Shown here in pieces: positions 54,310 to 63,999 of a DNA stretch of 64,000 nucleotides. The DNA is from Paraburkholderia phenazinium. Lineage in GTDB: Bacteria > Pseudomonadota > Gammaproteobacteria > Burkholderiales > Burkholderiaceae. The notes beneath the pieces are model-generated. The model saw only the letters and a list, made by a program, of their open reading frames with translations. It had not been told where the DNA came from and made no database searches. The position numbers and the translations under genes are program-made. Position 1 is the stretch's first letter. Each line of letters starts with the position of its first letter. The stretch is taken from assembly GCF_900141745.1 (NCBI RefSeq), contig NZ_FSRM01000002.1, positions 3,472,001-3,536,000 on the forward strand. The letters are read 5' to 3'.

Positions 54310-54335
54310 GCGGCATACGAAGGCTGCGTTTTAGT

Positions 54336-55259
54336 TCACGCCGCTTCTGATCCAATATGGGCGCGAAGTGCATAGACAAAGGCGCGCACCTTGGGCGGCG
54401 TATAGCGCGCCGGCGGAAACAGCGCGTGGATGCCGGCGGGGGGCGTCGACCAGTCCGGCAGCAGACGAACGAGGCGTCCTGCCGCGACATCCTCGCCCAC
54501 CGAGAAATTCGTCAGTGCTCCGACTCCACCACCCGCTAGCGTCGCTGCCAGGCACGCCGGCGCGGTGTCCGCAAGAAAGCCCGCGGTGAATCGGACCGTC
54601 TGCTTCTTGCCACGTGAATTCTCGAGCGAGACCGTCAACGGCTTCGGCAACACTGCGTTCCCTACGAACGGCAACCGGGCCAGCGCCGCGGCTGTGGCCG
54701 GTGTGCCCCACGCCTCGACAAACGCAGGGCTCGCCACCAGCCAGCGCTCGAAGCTGTCGACCTTCACTGCGCGGTGGCTCGAATCAGCCAGCTTTCCCAC
54801 GCGGATCGCCACGTCGATACCTTCCGCCAGCAGATTCACCAGCCGGTCGTTGGATACCATTTCAATGTGCAACTCGGGATGCTGCTGCCGCAGCGCGACG
54901 AGCACGGGTGCCACCACGATCGCACCGTAGTCGACCGGCGTGGCCACCCGCAATGTGCCGCGCAGCGCGCCGCCGTCATCCCCCGCCGCCTGCAGCGCCT
55001 CGTCGGCAATGCTGAGGATTTGCCGGCTCGCTTCGTAGAACGCCCTGCCGGCCTCGGTGACGCTGATCCGCCGCGTGGTGCGCACTAGCAGGCTCGCCCC
55101 CACTTCCGCTTCGAGCCGCTGCATATGGGTGCTGACCATGGTCTTGGCGATGCCCAGCCGCTCGGCGGCAGCCGTCAACGAGCCTGCTTCGATCACCGCG
55201 ACCAGAACCACCAGCCGGTTGAGATTCACATCGCTCGCGCTAGCCATTCGATTGTCCAC
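54336..55259 (-). CDS. LysR-type transcriptional regulator
   Basis: 307 residues. HTH (NRLVVLVAVIEAGSLTAAAE, LGIAKTMVSTHMQRLE) and effector domain from GTLRVATPVDYGAIV. Divergent from the GST/fusion-oxidoreductase operon. In the 104-bp intergenic region GGATA (55267-55271) and TATCC (55285-55289) form a loose inverted pair that could be its site. An internal ATG at 55247 is an alternative start. Confidence 0.92.
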   Translation of the reverse strand: MDNRMASASDVNLNRLVVLVAVIEAGSLTAAAERLGIAKTMVSTHMQRLEAEVGASLLVRTTRRISVTEAGRAFYEASRQILSIADEALQAAGDDGGALRGTLRVATPVDYGAIVVAPVLVALRQQHPELHIEMVSNDRLVNLLAEGIDVAIRVGKLADSSHRAVKVDSFERWLVASPAFVEAWGTPATAAALARLPFVGNAVLPKPLTVSLENSRGKKQTVRFTAGFLADTAPACLAATLAGGGVGALTNFSVGEDVAAGRLVRLLPDWSTPPAGIHALFPPARYTPPKVRAFVYALRAHIGSEAA

Positions 55260-55363
55260 TTTAAGAGGATAGAGTAACCACGATTATCCATCTTCTCAGG
55301 CCAGTCCGCGAAGCATAAGCTTCATCAACACCCCGAACTTAACTTTGCTTCACGGAGCACCCG

Positions 55364-56011
55364 ATGTCCTCCACCAAGCCCGCTCAACCCATCAGGCTGC
55401 ATACGACGCTGCTGTCCGGCCATGGCCACCGCGTCAAACTGTTCCTGACGATGCTCGATCTGCCGTTCACGGTGGTCGAACTCAATATGGCAGCCGGCGA
55501 CAACCGCACGCCCGCTCATCTCGCGCTCAATCCGTTCGGCGAGGTGCCGGTGATCGAAGACGGCGACGTGGTTCTGAGCGACTCGAATGCGATCCTGGTT
55601 TACCTCGCGCGCAAATACGGCGATCCGTCCTGGCTGCCCCAGGATCCGCTTGGTGCCGCTGCTGTGCAGCGCTGGCTTTCGCTGGCTGCGGGCAAGATTG
55701 CCTACGGCCCGTGTGCCGCACGCCTGGTGACGTTGTTCGGCGCACCGCATCATCTGGAGACGGCGCAGAAGATCGCCGCCGGTCTGTTCAGGGTGCTCGA
55801 CGCCGAGTTAAGCGACAAACGGTTCGCAGCCGGCGAAACGCCGACGATTGCCGATATCGCGGCGCATTCGTACATCGCGCACGCGCCTGAAGGCGGCGTG
55901 TCGCTCGAGCCGTACCCGCATATCCGTGCGTGGCTGAAACGAGTCGAAGCGTTGCCGCGCTTTTTGCCAATGCCTGCGAGCAAAGCCGGTTTGCTCGCCG
56001 AAGCCTCATAG
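55364..56011 (+). CDS. Glutathione S-transferase
   Basis: 215 residues: thioredoxin-like N-domain (IRLHTTLLSGHGHRVKLFLT, NPFGEVPVIEDGDVVLSDSN) with the cis-Pro and Ser/Asp glutathione-binding residues, and an all-helical C-domain (AGETPTIADIAAHSYIAHAP). ATG 55364 follows CGGAGCACCCG. It is 51 bp before the large oxidoreductase fusion, so both are probably co-expressed under the divergent LysR and may act in electrophile detoxification. Confidence 0.92.
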   Translation: MSSTKPAQPIRLHTTLLSGHGHRVKLFLTMLDLPFTVVELNMAAGDNRTPAHLALNPFGEVPVIEDGDVVLSDSNAILVYLARKYGDPSWLPQDPLGAAAVQRWLSLAAGKIAYGPCAARLVTLFGAPHHLETAQKIAAGLFRVLDAELSDKRFAAGETPTIADIAAHSYIAHAPEGGVSLEPYPHIRAWLKRVEALPRFLPMPASKAGLLAEAS

Positions 56012-56062
56012 CTCATGCGGGCGTGCTACGCCTGCCAACGCTGACCGTCGATCGAGGTCATC

Positions 56063-58210
56063 ATGACTACCCCTGCTCCCGCCCCTGCCTCTGCACCAGT
56101 TCGTGTTCCCGCGCCCGGCTGGCGCGCCGCGGAATCGCCGTTTCATGTAGGCGAACTCGCAGCGCAGGAGCGGGTCGGCGTGCGGGAACGCATGAACGTC
56201 GACGCACGCCGCGGCATCCGCGACTACATGCCCGAGCAGCACCGCACGTTCTTTGCGGAACAGCCGTTCATGGTGTTGAGTGGACTCGATGCGAGCGGCC
56301 AGCCGTGGGCCACGCTCCGCGTGGGCGAACCGGGTTTTGTTTCGACTCCTGATGAACGGACCGTGCGCATCGCCGCACGTGCTCTGCCAGGCGATCCGTT
56401 GGCAACATCGTGGCAGGTCGGTTCGCTGATCGGCGGCCTTGGCATTCAGCCGGCTACGCGTCGGCGCAATCGCGTCAACGGTGTGATCAGCGCGCTCGAT
56501 CACGACACGCTGACTTTCAGCGTGAGCCAGAGCTTCGGCAATTGCGCCAAATATATTCAGAGCCGCGCGCCGAGTTTTATCTCGTCTGCGCAGGACGAAC
56601 CTGTCACGCCGGAGGTGTCTGCCGAACTCAGTGACGCGGACCGCGCGCTGTTGTCCCGTGCGGATACGTTTTTTATCGCCACCGCCAACGCTTCCAGCGA
56701 CGCCGGTCTGGCTCGTGGCGCCGATGTCTCGCATCGCGGCGGCAAGCCCGGCTTTATCCGCGTCGACGACGCGCACACGCTGACCGTGCCGGATTTCAGT
56801 GGCAACCTGTTCTTCAATACGATTGGCAACCTGCTTGAGGATCCGCGCGCGGGTTTGCTCGCGATCGACTTCGAAAGCGGCGATCTGCTGTACCTCGCCG
56901 TGGATGCCGAGATCATCTGGGAAGGTGCGGAAGTGGCGTCGTACGAGGCGGCCGAGCGCCTCATGCGCTTTCATGTCCGCGAGGTGCGGCGCACGCCGCG
57001 CGTGTTGCCGTTTCGTTGGTCTGCGGTGCAATACGCGCCTCAGCTTGCGAAGACGGGTAGCTGGAAAACGCAGCCCGAAGCGGTTGCTCCGGCTGCAGGC
57101 GCGTGGCGTCAGATGAAGGTGGTCGAGGTGCGCGAAGAGACGCCGACCGCGCGTTCGTTCTATCTGCAACCGGTGGACGGCGCTCCATTGCCGCGCTTCG
57201 AGCCCGGTCAGTTCCTGCCCATTCGTTTGAACGTGGCGGGACATGCTTCACCGCTGATCCGGACATACACGCTCTCCGACGCCGCCGACGGCCGCTACTA
57301 TCGGATCACAGTGAAGCGCGAAGGTGTCGTATCGACGTGGCTGCATGAGCACATCACCGAAGGCGCAATCATCGAGGCCAAGGCCCCGTCAGGCGCGTTT
57401 ACGCTGGTGCGGGCCAACACGCGTCCGGTTGTGCTGCTCTCGGCAGGTATTGGCATTACCCCGATGATCGCGATGCTTAACAGCCTGCTCGCCAGCCAAC
57501 CTGGGGACGCGCGGCCCGAACACATCTACTTCGTTCACGGCGCGCGCGACGCCAACGACCATCCGTTCTCCGAACAGTTGATGGCCGTGGCCGCGGCGCA
57601 TCCACACGTTTCGGTGCATCTGCGCGACAGCCGGCCCAACGAGGTTACCCGGGAAGATGGAGTGCGCTCCGTGGGACGCGTGGATATCGAGTTTCTCAAA
57701 CGCGTGCTGCCGTTCGGCGATTACGATTTTTACCTGTGCGGCCCTGGCGCGTTTATGCAAGACCTGTATAGCGGTCTGCGTGCCCTGAATATCGCGGACG
57801 ACAGGATTCGTTTCGAGGCTTTCGGGCCCGCGAGCGTCAAGCGGACTCAAAGCGCTGCGGTTGTTCCGGTTGCAGAGGCTGCTACGACTGCTCTGGCCGC
57901 AGGGCAGCGCGCGTCGGCTCCGGACCCCACGAAGGTGTCGAAAGTCGTATTCATGCGGACGGGGCGCGATGCGATGTGGTCGAAGGAAGCGGGAACGCTA
58001 CTCGACTTCGCCGAAGCGAATGACGTGCCGGCGCAATCCAACTGCAGATCCGGCGTATGCGGGACATGCTCGACACGCGTGCTGTCCGGCGAGGTCAGTT
58101 ACCCCTCCCCGATAGAAGGGGACGTTGCGCCGGGGCATGCGCTGATCTGCTCGGCGATTCCCGCGAGAACGGGAACCGGAGAAGAGTCCACCGTGGTGCT
58201 GGACCTGTAA
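56063..58210 (+). CDS. PNPOx-like / ferredoxin reductase / [2Fe-2S] ferredoxin fusion protein
   Basis: 715 residues in three parts: a pyridoxamine-phosphate-oxidase-like flavin split-barrel (about 40-320; VLSGLDASGQPWATLRVGEP, FFIATANASSDAGLARGADV), a FAD/NAD ferredoxin-reductase module (about 350-600; IRTYTLSDAADGRYYRITVK, VLLSAGIGITPMIAML, YLCGPGAFMQDL), and a plant-type ferredoxin at the end with cluster cysteines 661, 666, 669 and 696. It should move electrons from NAD(P)H through flavins to its own iron-sulfur cluster. Found in Proteobacteria next to GST and LysR genes; physiological substrate unknown. Confidence 0.92.
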   Translation: MTTPAPAPASAPVRVPAPGWRAAESPFHVGELAAQERVGVRERMNVDARRGIRDYMPEQHRTFFAEQPFMVLSGLDASGQPWATLRVGEPGFVSTPDERTVRIAARALPGDPLATSWQVGSLIGGLGIQPATRRRNRVNGVISALDHDTLTFSVSQSFGNCAKYIQSRAPSFISSAQDEPVTPEVSAELSDADRALLSRADTFFIATANASSDAGLARGADVSHRGGKPGFIRVDDAHTLTVPDFSGNLFFNTIGNLLEDPRAGLLAIDFESGDLLYLAVDAEIIWEGAEVASYEAAERLMRFHVREVRRTPRVLPFRWSAVQYAPQLAKTGSWKTQPEAVAPAAGAWRQMKVVEVREETPTARSFYLQPVDGAPLPRFEPGQFLPIRLNVAGHASPLIRTYTLSDAADGRYYRITVKREGVVSTWLHEHITEGAIIEAKAPSGAFTLVRANTRPVVLLSAGIGITPMIAMLNSLLASQPGDARPEHIYFVHGARDANDHPFSEQLMAVAAAHPHVSVHLRDSRPNEVTREDGVRSVGRVDIEFLKRVLPFGDYDFYLCGPGAFMQDLYSGLRALNIADDRIRFEAFGPASVKRTQSAAVVPVAEAATTALAAGQRASAPDPTKVSKVVFMRTGRDAMWSKEAGTLLDFAEANDVPAQSNCRSGVCGTCSTRVLSGEVSYPSPIEGDVAPGHALICSAIPARTGTGEESTVVLDL

Positions 58211-58228
58211 TGCCCAACCCGGCGATGC

Positions 58229-58366
58229 TTAATTCGGGCGGCGATGCGCTTCGGCAATGATGGCGCACGTTTGCAGATGCAGTTGCAGGGCATGGCGCGC
58301 GACGGCGGCGACGCGGGCAAACCAGCTGCTGGCGACGGGGGTAGAAGTCGTGGTGATGTGGCTCAT
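58229..58366 (-). CDS. 45-residue small protein behind its own promoter and operator
   Basis: Begins MSHITTTSTPVASSWFARVA and ends IIAEAHRRPN; the middle (ARVAAVARHALQLHLQ) looks like an amphipathic helix. GGAG lies 7 nt before the ATG, and a -35/-10 promoter with perfect TATAAT plus a palindromic operator precede it. These regulatory signals make it more credible than its length alone. No family is recognised; it is not DUF1127 but has a similar size and helix. Confidence 0.55.
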   Translation of the reverse strand: MSHITTTSTPVASSWFARVAAVARHALQLHLQTCAIIAEAHRRPN

Positions 58367-58401
58367 GGCAAGCTCCAGTTCAGGCTACGCTTAAGAGATC
58401 T

Positions 58402-58425
58402 AGGTTAACTACCTAGGTAATAACC
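58402..58425. promoter_or_regulatory. Operator between the promoter and start of the small ORF
   Basis: Contains the perfect palindrome TACCTAGGTA (58410-58419), flanked by GGTTA and TAACC, and overlapping a second inverted repeat CTAGGT/ACCTAG (spacer 5). Position after the -10 suits a repressor. Confidence 0.6.
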
Positions 58426-58427
58426 CT

Positions 58428-58455
58428 ATTATAGACCGATCATGCCGCAGCGCAA
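58428..58455 (-). promoter_or_regulatory. Sigma70 promoter of the small ORF
   Basis: Minus strand TTGCGC (58450-58455) and TATAAT (58428-58433) with a 16-bp spacer, the strongest-looking housekeeping promoter in this window. Confidence 0.6.
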
Positions 58456-58855
58456 CAAGAGAAAACAATTCCGCCAGACCTCCCCTTCCGCCTGAGTTTT
58501 CTTACATCCAAATAACAATCAAATTCACCGCGCGGCGTCATTTGGCCTCCAGACTTACCCCAATCCGGCGCCGCCGTTTCCGCATCGCATCAATCTGGCC
58601 AGACCTATGCCAGTCAAGCCACAGCGGGTGATTCAGACCGCTTCGTTCGACCGCGCCGCACCAATTCCCCTCCTTGACTCTGCTCCGTCGTCCTGCTGTA
58701 CTAAATAAACCAAAGTGATTTAATCGAAAACGGCCAACCGAACTGCGTCATTCGTCGCAGCCAGCGCGGCCACAAGAGGCGCAGCAGCGCCCATCAGCTA
58801 TTGAATCGACCGCAGTCCAAAAACGTCGTTGTCAATTATCCGGAGGAGCGTCCCC
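58456..58855. other. 400-bp upstream region of the sugar ABC operon
   Basis: No gene is seen. It is relatively AT-rich and contains TAAAT (58702-58706) and ATTTA (58718-58722) as a loose inverted pair, in a region that could hold the ROK operator of the sugar operon. Little else stands out. Confidence 0.4.
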
Positions 58856-59860
58856 ATGAATCAGAAAACCTGCAGGCAACCCGTCGCCCGGCGTCTCGCC
58901 ACCCTGTGCGTCGCCGCATCTGCCGTATGGTGCGCAAGCGCCACGCTGGCGGTCGCTGATCAGCCCATCGTCGGCCTGATCACCAAAACCGACACCAACC
59001 CGTTCTTCGTGAAGATGCGCCAGGGTGCAGAGGCCGCTGCGCAGAAGGATGGCGCCAAGCTGCTGACCGCGGCGGGCAAGTTCGACGGCGATAACGCCAG
59101 TCAGGTCACCGCGATCGAAAACATGATCACCGCGGGCGCCAAGGCGATTCTGATCACGCCGAGCGATACCAAGGCTATCGTGCCGAGCATCAAGAAGGCG
59201 CGCGACGCCGGCTTGATGGTGATTGCGCTCGATACACCGACCGAACCGCAAGACGCAACCGACGCCCTCTTCGCCACGGACAACTTCAAGGCCGGCGTCC
59301 TGATTGGCCAATACGCGAAGTCGGCGATGGGCGGCAAGCCGGCCAAGATCGCCACGCTCGATCTGGCGCCGGGCGTGTCGGTGGGCGTGCTGCGTCATAA
59401 CGGCTTCCTGCAGGGCTTCGGCATCAAGGAAGGCGATCCGTCCATCGTCTGCAGCCAGGACACGCGCGGCGATCAGTCCAAGGGACAAACGGCCATGGAA
59501 AACTGCCTGCAGAAGTCGCCGGACATCAATGTGGTCTACACGATCAACGAACCGGCCGCAGCCGGCGCGTATCGCGCGCTCAAGGCGGCAGGCAAGGATA
59601 AGGACGTGATGATCGTCTCGATCGACGGCGGTTGTGAAGGTGTGCGTAACGTCAAGGCCGGCGCCATCGCCGCGACGTCGCAGCAGTATCCGTTGAAGAT
59701 GGCTTCGCTCGGCGTGGACGCAGGTGCCGAATATGCCAAGACCGGCAAGAAGGTTTCGGGCTATCACGATACCGGCGTCACGCTGATCACCGACAAGGCA
59801 ATGAGCGGCGTCGACAGCAAGGACACCAAGTTTGGTCTGGCCAACTGCTGGGGTCAATAA
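58856..59860 (+). CDS. frcB: Sugar ABC transporter periplasmic binding protein (FrcB-like)
   Basis: 334 residues with a signal peptide ([20 protein letters not shown]) and the Peripla_BP_4 sugar-binding fold: [77 protein letters not shown]. With the permease, single-domain ATPase and ROK regulator that follow, it matches the fructose (Frc) transporter arrangement. CGGAGGAG precedes ATG 58856. The gene symbol is a family assignment; other pentoses or hexoses remain possible. Confidence 0.85.
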   Translation: MNQKTCRQPVARRLATLCVAASAVWCASATLAVADQPIVGLITKTDTNPFFVKMRQGAEAAAQKDGAKLLTAAGKFDGDNASQVTAIENMITAGAKAILITPSDTKAIVPSIKKARDAGLMVIALDTPTEPQDATDALFATDNFKAGVLIGQYAKSAMGGKPAKIATLDLAPGVSVGVLRHNGFLQGFGIKEGDPSIVCSQDTRGDQSKGQTAMENCLQKSPDINVVYTINEPAAAGAYRALKAAGKDKDVMIVSIDGGCEGVRNVKAGAIAATSQQYPLKMASLGVDAGAEYAKTGKKVSGYHDTGVTLITDKAMSGVDSKDTKFGLANCWGQ

Positions 59861-59966
59861 GGCAGGCAATCAGCCTTCCTAAGCAACCGGGAGACCCGCG
59901 CACGGGTCTCCCACAGATTTGCCGCGTGGCCGCCGCGCCACGGCTCTAGCATCGAGGAAACACATC

Positions 59967-60956
59967 ATGTCGACCCCTTCTGCCCCGGCTGGCGGCCACC
60001 GCCCTCTCTCCGAGCGGCTGCCTTCACTCGCCGAAATCGGTCCGCTTGTCGCGCTTGTGCTCGCCTGCATTTTCTTTATCTCGCAGAGCAACCGCTTTCT
60101 GTCGTTCCAGAACCTCTCGCTGATTCTTCAGCAGACCATGGTGGTCGCCGTCATCGCGATCGGCCAGACGCTGATCGTGCTGACCGCCGGCATCGATCTT
60201 TCCTGCGGCATGGTGATGGCGTTCGGCTCCATCGTCATGACCAAGTTCGCCGTCAACCTCGGCGTGCCGCCGATCCTCGCGATTCTCTGCGGCATCGGCG
60301 CCAGCGCATTGTTCGGCGCGCTCAACGGGGTCCTGATTACGCGCATCAAACTGCCCGCGTTCATCGTCACGCTCGGCACGCTGAACATCGCCTTTGCGCT
60401 CACGCAGATCTACTCGAACGCAGAAAGCGTCTCGAACCTGCCTGATGCGATCATGTTCCTCGGCAACACGTTCAGCGTCGGTCCGGCTCAGGTGACCTAC
60501 GGCACCGTGCTGACGCTGCTGATGTATCTCGTCACCTGGTTCGTGTTGCGCGACACCGTGCCCGGCCGGCACCTGTACGCACTCGGCAACAACGCCGAAG
60601 CCGCGCGCCTGATGGGCCTCTCGTCGCAACGCATCCTGCTCACCGTCTACACACTGGCCGGCGCGATCTACGGCGTTGCCGCGCTGTTGTCGGTTTCGCG
60701 GACCGGTGTGGGCGATCCGCAAGCGGGTCAAACCGAAAACCTCGACAGCATCACTGCGGTCGTGCTCGGCGGCACCAGTCTGTTCGGCGGACGCGGCTCG
60801 ATTGTCGGCACCCTGCTCGGCGCGCTGATTGTCGGCGTGTTTCGCAATGGCCTGACCTTGATCGGCGTGTCGTCGGTCTATCAGGTGTTGATCACCGGCA
60901 TGCTGGTGATTCTCGCCGTCGCCGCCGACAAGCTGTCCCATCGCGGCGCTCGATGA
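59967..60956 (+). CDS. frcC: Sugar ABC transporter permease (FrcC-like)
   Basis: 329 residues with 8-10 hydrophobic segments, BPD_transp_2 family: IGQTLIVLTAGIDLSCGMVM, GALNGVLITRIKLPAFIVTL, GTSLFGGRGSIVGTLLGALI. It forms the membrane channel for the binding protein encoded upstream. ATG 59967 has GAGGAAA about 7 nt before; 106 bp separate it from frcB. Its stop overlaps the first possible ATG of the ATPase gene. Confidence 0.87.
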   Translation: MSTPSAPAGGHRPLSERLPSLAEIGPLVALVLACIFFISQSNRFLSFQNLSLILQQTMVVAVIAIGQTLIVLTAGIDLSCGMVMAFGSIVMTKFAVNLGVPPILAILCGIGASALFGALNGVLITRIKLPAFIVTLGTLNIAFALTQIYSNAESVSNLPDAIMFLGNTFSVGPAQVTYGTVLTLLMYLVTWFVLRDTVPGRHLYALGNNAEAARLMGLSSQRILLTVYTLAGAIYGVAALLSVSRTGVGDPQAGQTENLDSITAVVLGGTSLFGGRGSIVGTLLGALIVGVFRNGLTLIGVSSVYQVLITGMLVILAVAADKLSHRGAR

Positions 60957-60973
60957 TCCACCAGGAGCCTGTC

Positions 60974-61768
60974 ATGTCTACACCCCAAACTGCTTCCCAA
61001 ACGCCGGTTCTGCAGGCGCGTGGAATCGTCAAGCGCTATGGCCAGGTTACGGCCCTCGACGGCTGCGACTTTGAAGTGATGCCCGGCGAAATCATGGCCG
61101 TGATCGGCGATAACGGCGCGGGCAAATCGTCGCTGATCAAGGCGCTCTCGGGCGCGACCGTGCCGGATGAAGGCGAGATTCTGCTCGACGGCAAGCCGGT
61201 TAAATTTCGCAGTCCGCTCGATGCACGTGCCCAGGGCATCGAAACCGTGTATCAGGATCTCGCGGTGGCGCCGGCCATGAGCATCGCCGAAAACCTGTTC
61301 CTCGCGCGCGAACTCGTCAAGCCCGGCTGGCGCGGCTCGATCTTCAAGATGATCGACAAGCGCCGCATGCTCGAAGAGGCCACCGCACACATGAAGGGCT
61401 TGCAGATCGGCATCCGTTCGATGCGTCAGGCGGTAGAGACGCTCTCGGGCGGCCAGCGCCAGGGCGTCGCGGTAGCGCGTAGCGCAGCGTTTGCCCGGCA
61501 CGTGGTGATTCTCGACGAGCCGACCGCGGCACTGGGCGTCAAGGAAGGCAACATGGTGCTCGAACTGATCCGGCGCGTGCGCGACCGCGGGTTGCCGGTG
61601 ATCCTGATCAGCCACAACATGCCACACGTGTTCGAGATTGCCGATCGTATCCATATCCAGCGGCTAGGCCGGCGCGCGGCGCTCGTCAACAAGAAGGACA
61701 TTCATATGTCCGACGCGGTCGCCATCATGACCGGCGCGAAGGAAGCGGACGTCAAGGCAATCGCATGA
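60974..61768 (+). CDS. frcA: Sugar ABC transporter ATPase (FrcA-like)
   Basis: 264 residues from ATG 60974, which has AGGAG upstream; an ATG at 60953 overlapping the permease stop is possible. Walker A GDNGAGKSSL, ABC signature LSGGQRQ, Walker B VVILDEPTAAL and the H-loop ISHNM. One nucleotide-binding domain only, as in FrcA, unlike two-domain RbsA/XylG. Energises the FrcBC importer. Confidence 0.88.
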   Translation: MSTPQTASQTPVLQARGIVKRYGQVTALDGCDFEVMPGEIMAVIGDNGAGKSSLIKALSGATVPDEGEILLDGKPVKFRSPLDARAQGIETVYQDLAVAPAMSIAENLFLARELVKPGWRGSIFKMIDKRRMLEEATAHMKGLQIGIRSMRQAVETLSGGQRQGVAVARSAAFARHVVILDEPTAALGVKEGNMVLELIRRVRDRGLPVILISHNMPHVFEIADRIHIQRLGRRAALVNKKDIHMSDAVAIMTGAKEADVKAIA

Positions 61769-61798
61769 CGCACGCACCCTGCTGACGGGCCGCCCACG

Positions 61799-63046
61799 AT
61801 GGATACCACCGGCACCCGCTCGCCGCTCAAGCGCACGGTCGGCTCGAATCAGGTCGGCATGCGGCAATTCAACGAGCGGATCGTGCTGCAGGCGATCCGC
61901 CTGCATGGCCCGCTCGCGAAAGCCGACGTGGGCCGTCTGACGCGTCTTTCGATGCAGACGGTTTCGATGATCGTCGACCGTCTGATCGACGACGGCCTGC
62001 TCGCGCGGCAGCCGCGCGTGCGCGGGCGCATCGGACAGCCGTCGGTGCCGATTGCGTTGCGTCCCGAAGGCGCCTACACGATCGGCATCAAGGTCGGGCG
62101 CCGCAGTCTGGATGTGCTGGCGATGGACTTCGTCGGGCACGTCTGCAGCCGCGATGTGCTCGAGTACGCGTATCCCGATCCGCGGGTGCTGTTTCCGGCG
62201 CTCGAAACCAAGCTCGCGCGGCTGAACGAAACGCTCGGCGAGCGGACGAGGCAAGTGGTTGGGGTAGGCGTGGCTGCGCCTTTGTGGCTCGGCGGCTGGC
62301 GCGATTTTCTGGGCGCGCCGCCGGATGCGCTCGATGCGTGGCACGACATCGATATCCGCGCGCGTATCGCGGCGATGACCGGCTTGCCGGTCGAATTCGC
62401 CAAGGACACCACTGCCGCTTGCGCCGCCGAACTGGTGATGGGTCAGGGACGCGGCATCCATAACTTTCTCTATTTGTTTGTCGGCACGTTCATTGGCGGC
62501 GGGATGGTGATCGACGGACGGCTCCACAGCGGTCCGCACGATAACGCAGGGGCCGTTGGTTCGATTCCCGTCGCGGGCAGTGGCGGCGGTACCGGCGAAG
62601 TCGGGGCGAAGCAACCGACGCGTCAATTGCTGCACGCCGCATCCGGCTTTGTGCTCGAACAACTATTGAGTGATGCCGGAGCGCCAGCCGCTGCCGCACA
62701 CGATCATCGGGCCCTGTCGCCGGAATGGTGGCGTGTGACCGAACAATGGCTCGATACGGCTTGTCCGGCGATTGCCGGCGCGCTGATCAATGCGACTGCG
62801 CTGCTCGACCTCGAAGCGGTGGTGATCGACGGCGAATTGGACCGTCAACTGGTGCGAGAAATCATCCGCCGTACCGAGCGCGTTCTGGATGGTTTCGTCT
62901 GGGAGGGCATGGTGCGGCCGCAATTGCTGGAGGGCACCATTGGCGCGGACGCGCGTGCGATGGGCGGCGCGATCCTGCCGCTCTACGCGCACTTTGCCCC
63001 AGTGCATGAGCTGTTTCTTAAGCCGGCGACGGAAGCGGGATATTAA
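61799..63046 (+). CDS. ROK-family transcriptional regulator of the sugar operon
   Basis: 415 residues. N-terminal MarR-like HTH (QFNERIVLQAIRLHGPLAKA, LSMQTVSMIVDRLIDDGLLA) and a ROK sugar-kinase-like domain (GIKVGRRSLDVLAMDFVGHV, EFAKDTTAACAAELVMGQGR, GTFIGGGMVIDGRLHSGPHD, GAVGSI). Repressors of this class (FrcR, NagC-like) bind sugars or sugar phosphates. It ends the frcBCA transcript, 30 bp after the ATPase stop, and probably feeds back on it. Confidence 0.9.
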   Translation: MDTTGTRSPLKRTVGSNQVGMRQFNERIVLQAIRLHGPLAKADVGRLTRLSMQTVSMIVDRLIDDGLLARQPRVRGRIGQPSVPIALRPEGAYTIGIKVGRRSLDVLAMDFVGHVCSRDVLEYAYPDPRVLFPALETKLARLNETLGERTRQVVGVGVAAPLWLGGWRDFLGAPPDALDAWHDIDIRARIAAMTGLPVEFAKDTTAACAAELVMGQGRGIHNFLYLFVGTFIGGGMVIDGRLHSGPHDNAGAVGSIPVAGSGGGTGEVGAKQPTRQLLHAASGFVLEQLLSDAGAPAAAAHDHRALSPEWWRVTEQWLDTACPAIAGALINATALLDLEAVVIDGELDRQLVREIIRRTERVLDGFVWEGMVRPQLLEGTIGADARAMGGAILPLYAHFAPVHELFLKPATEAGY

Positions 63047-63234
63047 GAGCCCGGCACCATGAGCCGACATGCGGCCGTTAAGCGCGAGGCGCGAAGCGCT
63101 AGGCATGTGAAAGCGCTAAGAGCCGGGTACTAAGCGCCGGGGATGCGGCCAACACGTTAGATGGAACTTCGAGACCAAAGCCGACTGCAGCGGCGAGCAG
63201 CCTCGCAGAAGCCGCCCTCGCCCTTCTCCCCCAC

Positions 63235-63999
63235 TCAGCTCCGCTTCACCGCATCCGCACCCGCCGTCGGCGCAGCCGGCGCCTTCGGTTCATCCATCAA
63301 CGGCTGCAACGCGGGCGCAAGCGACTTCAGCAGTTGCACCGACATCGCACTCGTAAAGTCATACCGCGCCGCATACGGCTCGTGAACGTACGCAGTCAGC
63401 GTGCCATAGAACCGGTCGCCCATGATGAACACGAACGTCGCACTCCGGTTCACCTTGCGTGACTCGATCAGCCTGCCGCCCTTCGCCCACACCTCGAACC
63501 GCTGATCGCCCGTACCGGTCTTGCCGAATACCGGCAAGGTCTTGCCATCGGGGAACGTCATGCCGTCCGCGAGACGCTTGGCCGTGCCGCCCTGCACCAC
63601 ATCGCTCAACATCCCGTGCACGACATTGACGATCTGCGGCGACAACTGCGTCTGCGGCGCCACGCTTGCGCGCACGAAATGCGTTTCGTACGGCGTGCCT
63701 TTTGCGAAATCGAGTTGCGTGATGTTCTCGGTCGGCACCTTGTTGCCGCCGTTGGCGATCACGCCAATCAGTTCCGCCAGCGCCGCCGGCCGGTCACCCG
63801 ATGCGCCGATCGCCGCCGCATACGAAGGCGTCAGGTTGGCGAACGGATAGCCGAGCGCCTGCCACGACTTGCCGATCGCATCGTAAGCGCGCAACTCGAT
63901 CATGCGCTTGATGCGGCGGTCCTGAGTCGCGTGATAGCGCGTCTTGAAGAGCCAGGAATACGTCGAGGTCCGCACGTCGGCGCTCGCCTGCTGAACCTG
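63235..63999 (-). CDS. Penicillin-binding protein, C-terminal transpeptidase part (5' end outside window)
   Basis: The frame is open to the right edge. About 254 residues are visible. The transpeptidase KTG motif is VFGKTGTGDQRFEVW, with ALGYPFANLTPSYAAAIGAS, ANGGNKVPTENITQL and VVHGMLSDVVQGGTAKRL as in class A/PBP1-type or transglycosylase-fused proteins. Ends with an Ala/Pro-rich tail. The upstream SxxK and SxN motifs and any glycosyltransferase domain lie outside. Convergent with the ROK gene; the 188-bp gap between them holds no clear feature. Confidence 0.85.
   Translation of the reverse strand, partial: QVQQASADVRTSTYSWLFKTRYHATQDRRIKRMIELRAYDAIGKSWQALGYPFANLTPSYAAAIGASGDRPAALAELIGVIANGGNKVPTENITQLDFAKGTPYETHFVRASVAPQTQLSPQIVNVVHGMLSDVVQGGTAKRLADGMTFPDGKTLPVFGKTGTGDQRFEVWAKGGRLIESRKVNRSATFVFIMGDRFYGTLTAYVHEPYAARYDFTSAMSVQLLKSLAPALQPLMDEPKAPAAPTAGADAVKRS

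Noticed and set aside
63047..63234. Repeated TAAGCGC-like words in the gap after the ROK gene
   Set aside because: Short, irregularly spaced and GC-rich; not distinguishable from background composition.
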